Below, in pieces: positions 7,162 through 14,748 of a stretch of DNA of 18,644 nucleotides; positions within the stretch are counted from its first letter, which is position 1, and every line of letters begins with the position of its first letter. The notes below the pieces were generated by a model that was given only the letters and a program-made list of their open reading frames with translations, was not told where the DNA came from and made no database searches. The position numbers and the translations under genes were made by a program. The DNA lies in contig DIYS01000264.1 of NCBI GenBank assembly GCA_002429115.1, forward strand, positions 1 to 18,644. Reading direction: 5' to 3'. This DNA is from Saccharicrinis sp. UBA6048. GTDB lineage: Bacteria; Bacteroidota; Bacteroidia; Bacteroidales; Marinilabiliaceae.

Positions 7162-7614
7162 TTAAATAGCAGAAAGAGCTGGTTTGTTACTTGGAATAGT
7201 TGATAAAGTTATATAATTCTTTTGGTCAATATAAAGGTGCAAAGGTTCACCTTCATCGCCTTCGTACCTTTTTACTTTTTTCAGAAGGGTTAAAACATAC
7301 TCGTCCCACTGGGTTTCGCAGCATTGAGAACAACTGGTGCTGAGTATTGATATGCTTCCGTCTCTTTTCGCTTTATAGGTACCGGTGCATTCTTTTTGAG
7401 ACAAGCGAAGTTTAAATTCGCCTTTTTTATCAAATAGTATACTGATTTCATTGGGTTCTTCTGTGGACGGAAAACTAAAGGAGGGCGCATTGATTTCGGC
7501 CACTATATAGTTGTCCTTAAATTGGTGGTCATTGGTAACATAGGTTACTGGATCACAACTTAGTAATGAAAATAACATTGCCAGTATGGCTATTCGATTT
7601 GGATTGGTTGGCAT
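7162..7614 (-). CDS. Putative lipoprotein, META/HslJ-like
   Basis: Protein of 150 residues with a lipoprotein signal peptide: MPTNPNRIAILAMLFSLLSC, lipobox LLSC with C20 as the lipidated residue. The body contains EISILFDKKGEFKLRLSQKECTGTYKAKRDGSISI followed by a Cys-rich CSQCCET and a beta-strand end YIDQKNYITL. The order (extended strands, a G-x-Y motif, a short Cys-bearing turn, final strand) recalls the META domain of heat-shock lipoprotein HslJ, but similarity is only by eye. The Cys residues (C76, C95, C98, C99) could form disulphides. It follows the anti-sigma gene by 59 nt on the same strand and may belong to that operon or be in its regulon. Function unknown. Confidence 0.75.
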   Translation of the reverse strand: MPTNPNRIAILAMLFSLLSCDPVTYVTNDHQFKDNYIVAEINAPSFSFPSTEEPNEISILFDKKGEFKLRLSQKECTGTYKAKRDGSISILSTSCSQCCETQWDEYVLTLLKKVKRYEGDEGEPLHLYIDQKNYITLSTIPSNKPALSAI

Positions 7615-7636
7615 TGGATTAATTTTGAGTTAATAA

Positions 7637-7644
7637 CAAAAGTA
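7637..7644 (-). promoter_or_regulatory. Possible -7 promoter element of the lipoprotein gene
   Basis: On the minus strand this reads TACTTTTG, a full match to TAnnTTTG, 22 nt upstream of the ATG at 7614. The nearest TTTG upstream is only 12 nt away (7657-7660), too close for a standard -33 box, so the lipoprotein may have its own start but this is weak. Confidence 0.35.
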
Positions 7645-7673
7645 ATTGTATCTGCTCAAATACGAAATTCTGA

Positions 7674-8972
7674 TTAAGGATTAAATTTTATTTTTATTCT
7701 GACACTATCTTTAACCGGGCTGCCATTTTGTGTAGCACTATTCCAGGAGCCTCCATTTCGAATGGCTCGAATTGCCTCACTCGAATAGGAGTCATTGGGA
7801 CTTCGTTTGATTTTAATGTCGATAATATCTCCAGCGGCATTGATTTTAACTACAGCAATGACGGATTCTTTCTTACCGGTAGAATTTAACGGAGCTTTGA
7901 GTGATTTTTGAATTTCTTCCAGGTATTTCTTTAAGCCCATCTCAGGAGCCGCAGGTGTAAAAGAAGGTTCGCTGCTTTCGCCATCATAGGTGGATTGATA
8001 GCCGGTTACAACCACTTCGCTTAATCCTGATACATCTTCCTCTAAAACAAAATTGGTTGAATCGCCGGCAGATGATTTGATTTTCTGGGTTTTATATCCA
8101 AGAGAACTTGCCACCAGTTTTCTCGAAGAATCCTTTTTAGGAATATTCAGGCTAAACTCACCTTTTGTATCGGTTACAGCTCCAATTTCTTTACCATCTA
8201 CAATCACCGAGGCAAATGGCAATGGTTCATTATTGGCATCGGTAACGCGGCCTTTAACTTCAATGGTTTTATCTGTGTCAGTCTTGATAGATGACTTATT
8301 TGAGTAAACCATATAGCTTCCGGTAGCTCTTTCAGACTTGGCAGGTTCATTTTTTATTGGCGAATCAGCGGCTGCCACTTTTGAGGCTTCGGCTAAAGAA
8401 AGTGTTTGCCTTGAACGCTTATTATCAATTTTATCGTTTGTCGATGCGGCCTTTTGAGGTGTTGCTTGTTTTTCTTTTGTTCTCACCTCAGCTGGTTGAA
8501 CCTTATTGGAAACAACCGCTTTGTCCTCTGCTTCTTTTTTGCTTTTAACTGCTGCTGGGGCGATGGCTTCTTTCCAAGGAATTTCTTCTTCAGTTGGAGC
8601 TATAGTTGAGTCTTGTATCGTTAATATTTCTTTTTGCGATAGGTTATCAGAAACAAAAACGGTGCGTTGAGGAGTTAAGAACCATAGTAAGGAAACGACA
8701 CTAAAAATAATGGCTACAGATGCGGCTGCGTAAAGTACCTTTTTGTTCCAAAGTGATTTTTTAGGTGTTTTAATAGTAGCATTGATTCGCTCCAGGTCAT
8801 CTTTCAGTTCATTGCCTTTTAATAAAGACAAACCGTCCAAAGCATCCGATTCGAACTCGTTATTGAGCAAATGGCGTTCAAAGGCATGTGCTTCTTTGTC
8901 ACTCATCTCCTGATTCAGGTACCTTTTGTATGCTTCCTGATCGTAGCTTTTAAGTCTTTGTTTTTTACTCAC
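7674..8972 (-). CDS. Anti-sigma-like membrane protein with CarboxypepD_reg and TonB C-terminal domains
   Basis: Protein of 432 residues beginning at a GTG (8972) that overlaps the sigma-gene stop in GTGAGTAA, an 8-nt overlap implying translational coupling. Residues 1-78 are a cytoplasmic acidic/basic helix set (YKRYLNQEMSDKEAHAFERHL, then SDALDGL), as in anti-sigma factors of Bacteroidota ECF systems; no zinc-binding HxxxCxxC is present. A single transmembrane helix spans about 79-99. A charged Lys/Ala/Glu-rich linker (about 100-235) crosses the periplasm. A carboxypeptidase-like regulatory domain occupies about 236-310, ending EEDVSGLSEVVVTGYQS (311-327). The C-terminus (about 345-432) resembles the TonB C-terminal domain (AVVKINAAGDIIDIKIKRSP ... 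AIRAI...W ... DSVRIKIKFNP). Likely role: to hold and release the sigma factor in response to an envelope signal. Unusual in carrying a TonB-C domain. Part of a probable operon with the genes either side. Confidence 0.8.
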   Translation of the reverse strand: MSKKQRLKSYDQEAYKRYLNQEMSDKEAHAFERHLLNNEFESDALDGLSLLKGNELKDDLERINATIKTPKKSLWNKKVLYAAASVAIIFSVVSLLWFLTPQRTVFVSDNLSQKEILTIQDSTIAPTEEEIPWKEAIAPAAVKSKKEAEDKAVVSNKVQPAEVRTKEKQATPQKAASTNDKIDNKRSRQTLSLAEASKVAAADSPIKNEPAKSERATGSYMVYSNKSSIKTDTDKTIEVKGRVTDANNEPLPFASVIVDGKEIGAVTDTKGEFSLNIPKKDSSRKLVASSLGYKTQKIKSSAGDSTNFVLEEDVSGLSEVVVTGYQSTYDGESSEPSFTPAAPEMGLKKYLEEIQKSLKAPLNSTGKKESVIAVVKINAAGDIIDIKIKRSPNDSYSSEAIRAIRNGGSWNSATQNGSPVKDSVRIKIKFNP

Positions 8973-9552
8973 CTTGTGCTTCTATGCAAAGTTTTAAATT
9001 TCGCTTACCATTCTGGATGTAACTCTTCACCTTTTTAATATCCAGTTTCAAACTATCACTAATTTCACGATAACACAACTCTTTAAAATAGAATAGCTCA
9101 ACACATGCCCGCTGATGCTCGCGCAGCTTTTCCAGGCATTCCTGCAGCCGGCGATCCATTTCTTCCGGCTCCCAGCTGTTATTATCAGGATGCACCATAT
9201 GGCCAGATTCCATAAATGTCAGGGTATCTTTTTCAAAGTCCTTCTCCTTTTGAAGTTGTGATTGACGTTGACGCAGCTGCATCAGGCAGAAGTTTTTAGA
9301 TACCACATACAGCCAGGGTTTAAAGTTTTCAACGTCTTTATCCATTAGCTCTTTGCCCAGCTTTTCGAATATGGCAATGACAGCATCCTGGGCATCGTCC
9401 CTGTTTTTAAGATATTTTAAACACACCCCATAAATCAGGTGCATATATCTTTCAAACAGGATACCAAGTACGTCGATATTGCCATCCTTTTTAAATTCCA
9501 GGATTAGCTGATGATCGTTTAATTCCTTGTTTTTAAACCACTTTAATGTCAT
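8965..9552 (-). CDS. RNA polymerase sigma factor, sigma-70/ECF family
   Basis: Starting from the ATG at 9552 (MTLKWFKNKELNDHQLI) the product has 195 residues. Region 2 is LFERYMHLIYGVCLKYLKNRDDAQDAVIAIFEKL with the DAQDAV core of the -10-binding helix; region 4 is LREHQRACVELFYFKELCYREISDSLKLDIKKVKSYIQNGKRNLK, a helix-turn-helix for -35 recognition. No region 1.2 or 3, so an ECF-type factor. The frame stays open to a farther ATG at 9669, with others at 9621 and 9576; the added N-terminus is hydrophobic and not sigma-like, so 9552 is preferred, though 9576 is possible. It is cotranscribed with its overlapping anti-sigma gene and divergent from the vWA gene at 10212, which is a likely target. 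Start uncertain, family firm. Confidence 0.88.
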   Translation of the reverse strand: MTLKWFKNKELNDHQLILEFKKDGNIDVLGILFERYMHLIYGVCLKYLKNRDDAQDAVIAIFEKLGKELMDKDVENFKPWLYVVSKNFCLMQLRQRQSQLQKEKDFEKDTLTFMESGHMVHPDNNSWEPEEMDRRLQECLEKLREHQRACVELFYFKELCYREISDSLKLDIKKVKSYIQNGKRNLKLCIEAQGE

Positions 9553-10211
9553 TAACTTAAAAGCATCATCTATCATTTCACCATAGGGACGTTGTCCCAA
9601 ACCCAACTTACTTTTTGTCATTGCCACAAAAAGATAAGCAAAAAACTCTAGAGAAAGAGAAGCCTTCATCCCGCATCACTCTTCAATTCCGGCCTGCGCA
9701 CAACCTCCTCAAGTGCCCCCTTGAAGACCTCTCACCAACCCTGGCCCGGCCTCTTGCTCTGGCTTACCCGCTTTGATTTACAGCTAAGTAAAAGATATTA
9801 GCAGGCGGGGTGGTATATCTATTATAAATACGATTGACCTGTTATGGTGATTTTATAACCTGATTTCGATTTAAATTTTAAGGCTCAGATTGAAATAAAG
9901 AGCTGATCTGCAAGGAATAATTTTTGAGTAATAGTAAGCTATTGCGATAAAATTTGACGCAATAGATTAGGTTTTTATTCAAAGTCTGATAATTCCACTT
10001 ACAAACAGCAATTTTCTTCGTGTAATCGCCTCAAAATAGCCCGCTATTTTTTCGCCAATATACACTTGAAACTTACTATTTGTAATCGTTCTGAGTTTAA
10101 AATTTTACGTCGAATTCAGGTTAAAAGTAGAAAAAAATATTAAAAACTTTTATGGAAATCGTCATTGCGCTGCATCCTTAAGGCGAAAGTTAAATTTAAA
10201 ACCTTACAATT
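9553..10211. other. Intergenic region between sigma factor and vWA gene
   Basis: The left part (9553-9669) may belong to an extended sigma frame but probably is leader. 9668-9772 is markedly GC-rich compared with everything around it and folds locally (7-bp-plus stem at 9706-9713 with 9720-9727, containing a pairing that is C-A on the plus strand but G-U on the minus strand). From 9780 to 10211 the sequence is AT-rich and non-coding; the only structure seen is a 7-bp AAAATAG/CTATTTT hairpin followed by a T-run at 10033-10052. The octamer TGTAATCG occurs at 10021 and 10081. No exact promoter match was found for the vWA gene. Confidence 0.5.
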
Positions 10212-12113
10212 ATGAATAAGATAGTCGTATTACTCACAACATTAATGTACCTATCTACATTAGGTATTTTGGCTCAAAGCCGAACAGTTACTGGTCAGGT
10301 AACCGACGAATCAGGGGCAGTTATGCCATTTGTGACAATCATGAACTTAACCACAAAACAGGGTGTGGTAAGCAACGAACGTGGAAACTACTCAATCAAT
10401 GTGACAGGCAATAATGACATCCTGCATTTTTCATCACTTGGTATGAAGCCTCATAAAGAAAAAGTAGATAAACGCTCAGTTGTAAATGTCATCTTGAAAG
10501 AAGATGTCAGTGGTTTAGATGAAGTGGTGGTGACGGGGTGTCAATCCAACAACAAATTTCGCCCTTTTCGTTCCAGTAAGCGATCGAAGTTAATGGCGAA
10601 GTCAAGTCATCCGCAAATGGCAGTGAGGGCTACAGGTTCTTATTCCATGTATGAGGCTCAAGACTTCAATTTTAATACAGAGAACTATGCAAGCATCAAT
10701 GAGAATGGCTATAAGCAAGTGAGTAAACAGCCACTTTCCACCTTTTCGGTGGATGTCGACAGGGCATCGTATAGTAATATTCGGCGCTTTCTGAATAATG
10801 GACAGATGCCGCCAGCCGATGCTGTTAGGATTGAAGAGATGATCAATTATTTCGATTATGACTATGACCAACCTCAAGGTGACGATCCGTTTTCAATTCA
10901 TCCTGAGATAGCCACTTGTCCGTGGAACGAAGCGCATTATTTGCTTAAAGTAGGCTTAAAAGGCAAAGCGATTGAGAAGGACAATCTTCCACCATCCAAC
11001 CTTGTGTTTTTAATCGATGTATCTGGTTCGATGAATCACGCCAATAAATTGCCATTGCTAAAATCATCTTTTCGCTTATTGGTGAATGAACTGAGACCGG
11101 AAGATTATGTGTCGATTGTTGTTTATGCAGGTGCTGCCGGATGTGTATTGGAACCAACTTCCGGAAAGAATAAACAAACCATATTAAATGCATTGGATCA
11201 ATTGCAGGCAGGAGGTTCTACAGCAGGAGGAGCCGGACTAAAACTGGCTTACAAAAAGGCCAAGGAGAATTACCAGGAACATGCCAATAATCGAATTATA
11301 ATTGCCACCGATGGCGATTTTAATGTGGGACAAAGTTCCAATGCTGCCATGGAAGACCTGGTTGCTCAGGAACGTGACAATGGTATTTTTATGACGGTTC
11401 TGGGTTTTGGAATGGGCAATTACAAAGACGACCGCATGGAGATCATTGCCGATAAGGGAAATGGTAATTATGCCTATATCGACAACTTGCAGGAAGCGCA
11501 GAAAACACTGGTGAGTGAGTTTGGCGGCACCCTGTTTACCATTGCAAAAGATGTAAAGTTTCAACTCGAGTTTAATCCCAATAATGTGTTAGCCTATCGA
11601 TTAATTGGTTATGAAAACCGACTGTTGAACGATGAGGATTTTAACGACGATAAAAAGGATGCCGGTGAGATAGGAGCAGGCCATACGGTGACCGCACTCT
11701 ACGAAATTATTCCTGTGGGAGCGGAGGATAGCAAGCAATGGGTGAAATCCATTGATCCATTGAAATATCAGAAAAATGTGCAGCAAAGTCATCAGTTTGA
11801 CGACGAATGGTTAACGCTTAAATTACGTTATAAGCAGCCGGATGCATCCAATAGTCAGTTAATAGTGCAAACCGTTAAAGGGGATGTTAAGGACTTTAAC
11901 GAGGCAAGCCAGGATTTCCAGTTTAGTGCTTCAGTTGCAGCGTTTGGAATGCTGTTGCGTAATTCAGAATACAAAGAAGACCTGAATTACACCGACGTTT
12001 ACCAAATGGCAAAGAAAGCCAGGGGCAATGACGAGCAAGGTTTTAAAGCCGAGATGGTACGACTGGTTAAAACTGCCGAAAGTATTAGTCAGAACTATGC
12101 AACGAATGAATAA
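10212..12113 (+). CDS. YfbK-like von Willebrand factor type A protein with CarboxypepD_reg domain
   Basis: Protein of 633 residues. Signal peptide 1-22 (ending GILAQ), then a carboxypeptidase-like regulatory domain (about 23-96: RTVTGQVTDESGAVMPFVTIMN ... SNERGNYSINV ... FSSLGMKPH) ending KEDVSGLDEVVVTGCQS (96-112). A low-complexity basic linker follows, containing RATGSYSMY (139-147). Residues 175-250 (LSTFSVDVDRASYSNIRRFLNNGQMPP, AVRIEEMINYFDYDY) are the vWF-A N-terminal region characteristic of YfbK proteins. The vWA domain (263-about 440) has an intact MIDAS: D269-V-S271-G-S273, GGSTAGGAGL and IIIATDGDFNVG. The C-terminal third matches the DUF3520 region. It probably binds a protein ligand through a divalent metal at the periplasmic face or outer membrane. 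It diverges from the sigma/anti-sigma pair, with which it shares motifs, suggesting one signalling unit. Confidence 0.88.
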   Translation: MNKIVVLLTTLMYLSTLGILAQSRTVTGQVTDESGAVMPFVTIMNLTTKQGVVSNERGNYSINVTGNNDILHFSSLGMKPHKEKVDKRSVVNVILKEDVSGLDEVVVTGCQSNNKFRPFRSSKRSKLMAKSSHPQMAVRATGSYSMYEAQDFNFNTENYASINENGYKQVSKQPLSTFSVDVDRASYSNIRRFLNNGQMPPADAVRIEEMINYFDYDYDQPQGDDPFSIHPEIATCPWNEAHYLLKVGLKGKAIEKDNLPPSNLVFLIDVSGSMNHANKLPLLKSSFRLLVNELRPEDYVSIVVYAGAAGCVLEPTSGKNKQTILNALDQLQAGGSTAGGAGLKLAYKKAKENYQEHANNRIIIATDGDFNVGQSSNAAMEDLVAQERDNGIFMTVLGFGMGNYKDDRMEIIADKGNGNYAYIDNLQEAQKTLVSEFGGTLFTIAKDVKFQLEFNPNNVLAYRLIGYENRLLNDEDFNDDKKDAGEIGAGHTVTALYEIIPVGAEDSKQWVKSIDPLKYQKNVQQSHQFDDEWLTLKLRYKQPDASNSQLIVQTVKGDVKDFNEASQDFQFSASVAAFGMLLRNSEYKEDLNYTDVYQMAKKARGNDEQGFKAEMVRLVKTAESISQNYATNE

Positions 12114-12118
12114 TGAAG

Positions 12119-12157
12119 TACAGACCTAACAGGTTTTCAATACCTGTTAGGTCTGTA
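12119..12157. repeat. Long palindrome, copy 1 (dispersed-repeat type)
   Basis: A perfect 16-bp stem (12119-12134 with 12142-12157; core CCTAACAGGT/ACCTGTTAGG) with a 7-nt loop, starting 6 nt after the vWA stop codon. Its core, 12125-12151, is identical at 26 of 27 positions to that at 15252-15278. It has no T-run but can act as a terminator or mRNA-end stabiliser. I recall such palindromes as frequent dispersed intergenic repeats in Bacteroidota. Confidence 0.9.
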
Positions 12158-12164
12158 ATAGCAG

Positions 12165-12447
12165 CGCTGCTGGTATCAAAGTACCTTATTAAAAGTTGAA
12201 AAGACTGCCCGACGGGTTCAATGTGGCCCATTAAAATCTGTCAGGCACACCTGACGATAGCAAAGTGCCTTGTTTTTATCTGAATGCCATATCTGAGGCC
12301 GTCAGAGTACCCTTTTTGAGCCAGGAAAATCTGCCTGACAACATCAATGTACCTTTCTTTAATCAAAAAAGTACACTTGACGGCCTCAATCAATCTTATT
12401 TTTTACAGGATAGCGACATTGAATGCGTAAGGCATACATTTTTATAA
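12165..12447 (+). repeat. Degenerate 42-bp tandem repeat array with 14-codon periodicity
   Basis: About six and a half units of 42 bp follow one another. Unit landmarks are a C-C/T-G-A-C near the start and GTAC-C-CTTT 12-14 nt later. In one reading frame (codon starts at 12166 + 3n) units read GIKVPY, LPDGFNVAH, TPDDSKVPCFYLNA, ISEAVRVPFLSQEN, LPDNINVPFFNQKS, TLDGLNQSYFLQDS, DIECVRHTFL, i.e. a consensus LPDxxxVPFFxQxS. Two in-frame stops break the first two units, so today only a 60-codon stretch (12265-12447, GTG start) is open. It may be a decayed coding repeat or a non-coding minisatellite. Confidence 0.7.
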
Positions 12448-12677
12448 AAAAAATAGGGCTCTTGAATTTATTTGGTATGCTGTTTTATAATAATGTTGCA
12501 TATAGAAGGGCGTTTGACTGTTTGATAGATCCTTTATGCGTGTTATTTGATGGTGTAAGTAGCGGTAAATAAAATAGTTTGTTCGTATTTAAGTTGTTGA
12601 AATACTTTTTTATTTGGAAAAGGATATCTATTTTTAATTACATGAATTATTTTTTTATTAATCAAAAACAATAAACT

Positions 12678-13412
12678 ATGAAGACAATCCCTTTTTCCCT
12701 GTTTAACCTGCATGAGCGCTACTTATTGTTGCAAATGGTTGAGCAAATGCTAGAAAGTCGCATTGAGGCACTGACTGAGTTAGCACCAATTCTCCAAAGC
12801 ATCCGTTCCATAAGAAAAGAAATGGAGCAGGCTCTACATGTGTCGCGCAGCAGTGATTTTAGTGCACGCATTCAAGATGGGGATCAAGAACAAGATGATG
12901 GGTTTTTATGCTTTCGCATGGTATTGGAATCATTGTTATACACCATCATTGATAAAGAGTTAAGAGTGAAGGCTGCTCAGATCGAAACCATAATTCGTCG
13001 TCATGGCTGGAGTATGGTTCGCCTGGGAGTTAAAAAGCAAATAGCTGTATCATCAAGTTTAATCACTGAATTGTCGGAAGCAGACAACCAACAGGTGTTA
13101 ACTGATCTTGGTATTCTGCCACAATATAATGCCTGGAAAGCTGCTGTTGAAGCAGTAAAAGAACTGTATGTGCAAAAAGCCGAGGCAGAATCGGCCAAGG
13201 AAGATGTTACAGCAGCTACCGAGTTAGGCAAACAAGGGGTTGAATTGCTGGAAAAAGTGCTTCCGGGCTGGGCTTATCAAAGTGAGTTTGGCGATAATAA
13301 AGCCTATGGCGACCTGATGAATGCCATTATGGAAAGCGTTGAAGAGATAGAAGTACAGGCACGCGGCCGTGTAAGCCGACGAAAAGCCAGCAAAGAAGAA
13401 GAGCAGAATTAA
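12678..13412 (+). CDS. DUF6261-like protein of unknown function
   Basis: Protein of 244 residues, no signal peptide or membrane helix, so cytoplasmic. Predominantly alpha-helical by eye: MKTIPFSLFNLHERYLLLQMVEQMLESRIEALTELAPIL at the N-terminus, a central paired-helix region (about 75-130), NQQVLTDLGILPQYNAWKAAVEAVKELYVQKAEAES (133-170), and a charged basic tail RGRVSRRKASKEEEQN. This layout (MKxI-P-F start, conserved helices, L-GI/L-xx-W-x-A-V-x-x-L-x segment) resembles Bacteroidota DUF6261 proteins. The family has no known function; members often occur in several copies per genome. It sits directly after the 42-bp repeat array, whose VPFF motif faintly echoes its IPFSLF start, and before an ATPase/nuclease cassette, separated by a terminator. 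Domain name tentative. Confidence 0.65.
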   Translation: MKTIPFSLFNLHERYLLLQMVEQMLESRIEALTELAPILQSIRSIRKEMEQALHVSRSSDFSARIQDGDQEQDDGFLCFRMVLESLLYTIIDKELRVKAAQIETIIRRHGWSMVRLGVKKQIAVSSSLITELSEADNQQVLTDLGILPQYNAWKAAVEAVKELYVQKAEAESAKEDVTAATELGKQGVELLEKVLPGWAYQSEFGDNKAYGDLMNAIMESVEEIEVQARGRVSRRKASKEEEQN

Positions 13413-13437
13413 AGAACAGAACCAGCAGAGCAAGACG

Positions 13438-13470
13438 AAACAGCCACCTGAGAATATTGGGTGGCTGTTT
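13438..13470 (+). terminator. Intrinsic terminator after the DUF6261-like gene
   Basis: Eleven-bp stem AAACAGCCACC/GGTGGCTGTTT (13438-13448 with 13460-13470) with an 11-nt loop, and T at 13468-13471. It separates this gene from the ATPase gene. Confidence 0.85.
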
Positions 13471-13521
13471 TAGCTATATGAATCAAAAACAATATCTTTA
13501 AGGATTAAAATTAATGAGTAG

Positions 13522-14748
13522 ATGAGTAAAATAAAGATAAAGAATTTTGGACCAATTAAGGACGGTTTGCAAACCAATAATGGTTGGATTGAAATTGATA
13601 AGGTGACTGTGTTTATTGGAAATCAAGGTAGTGGAAAAAGTACAGTTGCTAAATTATTCTCTACATTGTTGTGGGTAGAAAAATCAATAAATAGGGGAGA
13701 TACAAATAAAGATAAAATCTCATTTGCGAAGTTTATTGACTTTACCAAGTATCAGAAAATCAATAATTATTTTAAGGAAGACACATTCATTGATTATATC
13801 GGGGATAAGTATCAGATTACTTATGATACAAATAAGGAATTTCCGATTATAAAATCGATAGACAAAAGTGAATACGCTGTTCCTAAGATAATGTATATCC
13901 CTGCAGAAAGGAATTTTCTAAGTACGATTAGTGATGCATATAACGTCAAAGGATTACCTGATAATTTATTCACATTTGCTGAAGAATTAAAAAAAGCTCA
14001 AAAAGCTTTAAAAGGAAAGAAAGTTGATTTACAAATTGGCTCATACGAATATGAGTACGATGAAGATGATGATACTTCCTATGTTGTGGGAGAAGATTAT
14101 AAAATAAATCTTTTAGAAGCTTCTAGTGGTTTACAATCTTTTACCCCTTTATTTTTAGTGTCAAATGAATTGTCGTCTGCTATTTCAGAAAAGGAAGAAA
14201 CATTAAGAAAGAACATGAGTGTTACTCAGTCTATTCGAATGGATAATGAGATTTCAGAATTGATGTTAGACAAGTCAATCCCTGAATCATCAAAATCAAA
14301 AAAGGTCGATGAGATTAGAGAGAGATATTATAATAAATGCTTTATTAATATTGTTGAAGAGCCGGAGCAAAATCTATTTCCAAGCTCACAATGGGAAATG
14401 TTGAAGAGTCTTTTAAATTTTAATAATAAGTCGAATAATAAATTATTAATTACAACACACAGTCCGTATCTGGTAAATTACCTGACCGTTGTAATTAAGG
14501 CAGGTCAATTAAAGCAGAAAGTAAACAACAATGACCTATTAAACCAAATTGAAAAAATAGTTCCATTATCTTCTTTTATTTCAGACAACCGGGTTAGAGT
14601 ATATGAATTCGATGAGGTGCAAGGGAAGATAAGTGTTTTAGAGGATTATAAAGGATTACCATCCGATGAGAATTCTTTGAATTTAGGACTCGCAGATAGT
14701 AATGATTTATTTTCGAACCTGTTAGATATTGAAGATTTATGCCAGTAG
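13522..14748 (+). CDS. ABC/AAA_21-type ATPase of a two-gene ATPase-nuclease cassette
   Basis: Protein of 408 residues, cytoplasmic. It opens MSKIKIKNFGPIKDG, the usual start of SMC-like/RecF-like ATPases; Walker A is GNQGSGKST (33-41), the ABC-type signature is EASSGLQSF (199-207), Walker B is NIVEEPEQNLFP (276-287) with E279/E280 as catalytic acids, and the switch histidine is H313 in TTHSPYLV. The insert between Walker A and signature (about 60-190) is charged and acidic (EYEYDEDDDTSY), shorter than a full coiled-coil arm. No TOPRIM follows, unlike OLD-family nucleases, so nuclease activity must come from the partner at 14739, which overlaps its end by 10 nt (ATGCCAGTAG). Just upstream, ATGAGTAGATGA (13514-13525) is a three-codon frame overlapping the start. 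AT-rich relative to its neighbours, suggesting transfer. Defence role inferred. Confidence 0.85.
   Translation: MSKIKIKNFGPIKDGLQTNNGWIEIDKVTVFIGNQGSGKSTVAKLFSTLLWVEKSINRGDTNKDKISFAKFIDFTKYQKINNYFKEDTFIDYIGDKYQITYDTNKEFPIIKSIDKSEYAVPKIMYIPAERNFLSTISDAYNVKGLPDNLFTFAEELKKAQKALKGKKVDLQIGSYEYEYDEDDDTSYVVGEDYKINLLEASSGLQSFTPLFLVSNELSSAISEKEETLRKNMSVTQSIRMDNEISELMLDKSIPESSKSKKVDEIRERYYNKCFINIVEEPEQNLFPSSQWEMLKSLLNFNNKSNNKLLITTHSPYLVNYLTVVIKAGQLKQKVNNNDLLNQIEKIVPLSSFISDNRVRVYEFDEVQGKISVLEDYKGLPSDENSLNLGLADSNDLFSNLLDIEDLCQ

Larger units (their letters stand above)
12114..12677. other. Repeat-rich intergenic region before the DUF6261-like gene
   Basis: In order: the palindromic repeat at 12119-12157, a short perfect palindrome AGCAGCGCTGCT at 12160-12171, a degenerate 42-bp tandem array to about 12447, and about 230 bases of very AT-rich sequence with no gene. 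A 60-codon open stretch lies inside the array but starts at a GTG within a repeat unit and is treated as part of the array, not as a gene. Confidence 0.6.

Noticed and set aside
9553..9669. Longer sigma factor starting at 9669, 9621 or 9576
   Set aside because: The added N-terminus is hydrophobic and not sigma-like; region 2 needs no more than the residues from 9552. 9576 cannot be excluded.
9668..9772. Known RNA (RNase P, tmRNA, SRP RNA, tRNA)
   Set aside because: None of the conserved cores of these RNAs could be read in either strand; reported only as a possible structured region.
10033..10052. Terminator or attenuator hairpin upstream of the vWA gene
   Set aside because: A 7-bp, mostly A-T stem is too weak and is about 160 nt from the start codon with no gene before it to end; mentioned only in the intergenic description.
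12265..12447. 60-codon frame as an independent gene
   Set aside because: It begins at a GTG in the middle of a repeat unit with no ribosome-binding or promoter signal, and its content is just the repeat array, so it is reported as repeat only.
13522..14748. OLD-family or Gabija GajA nuclease
   Set aside because: The protein ends soon after the switch histidine region and has no TOPRIM E...DxD motifs; the nuclease-like part is in the separate partner gene.
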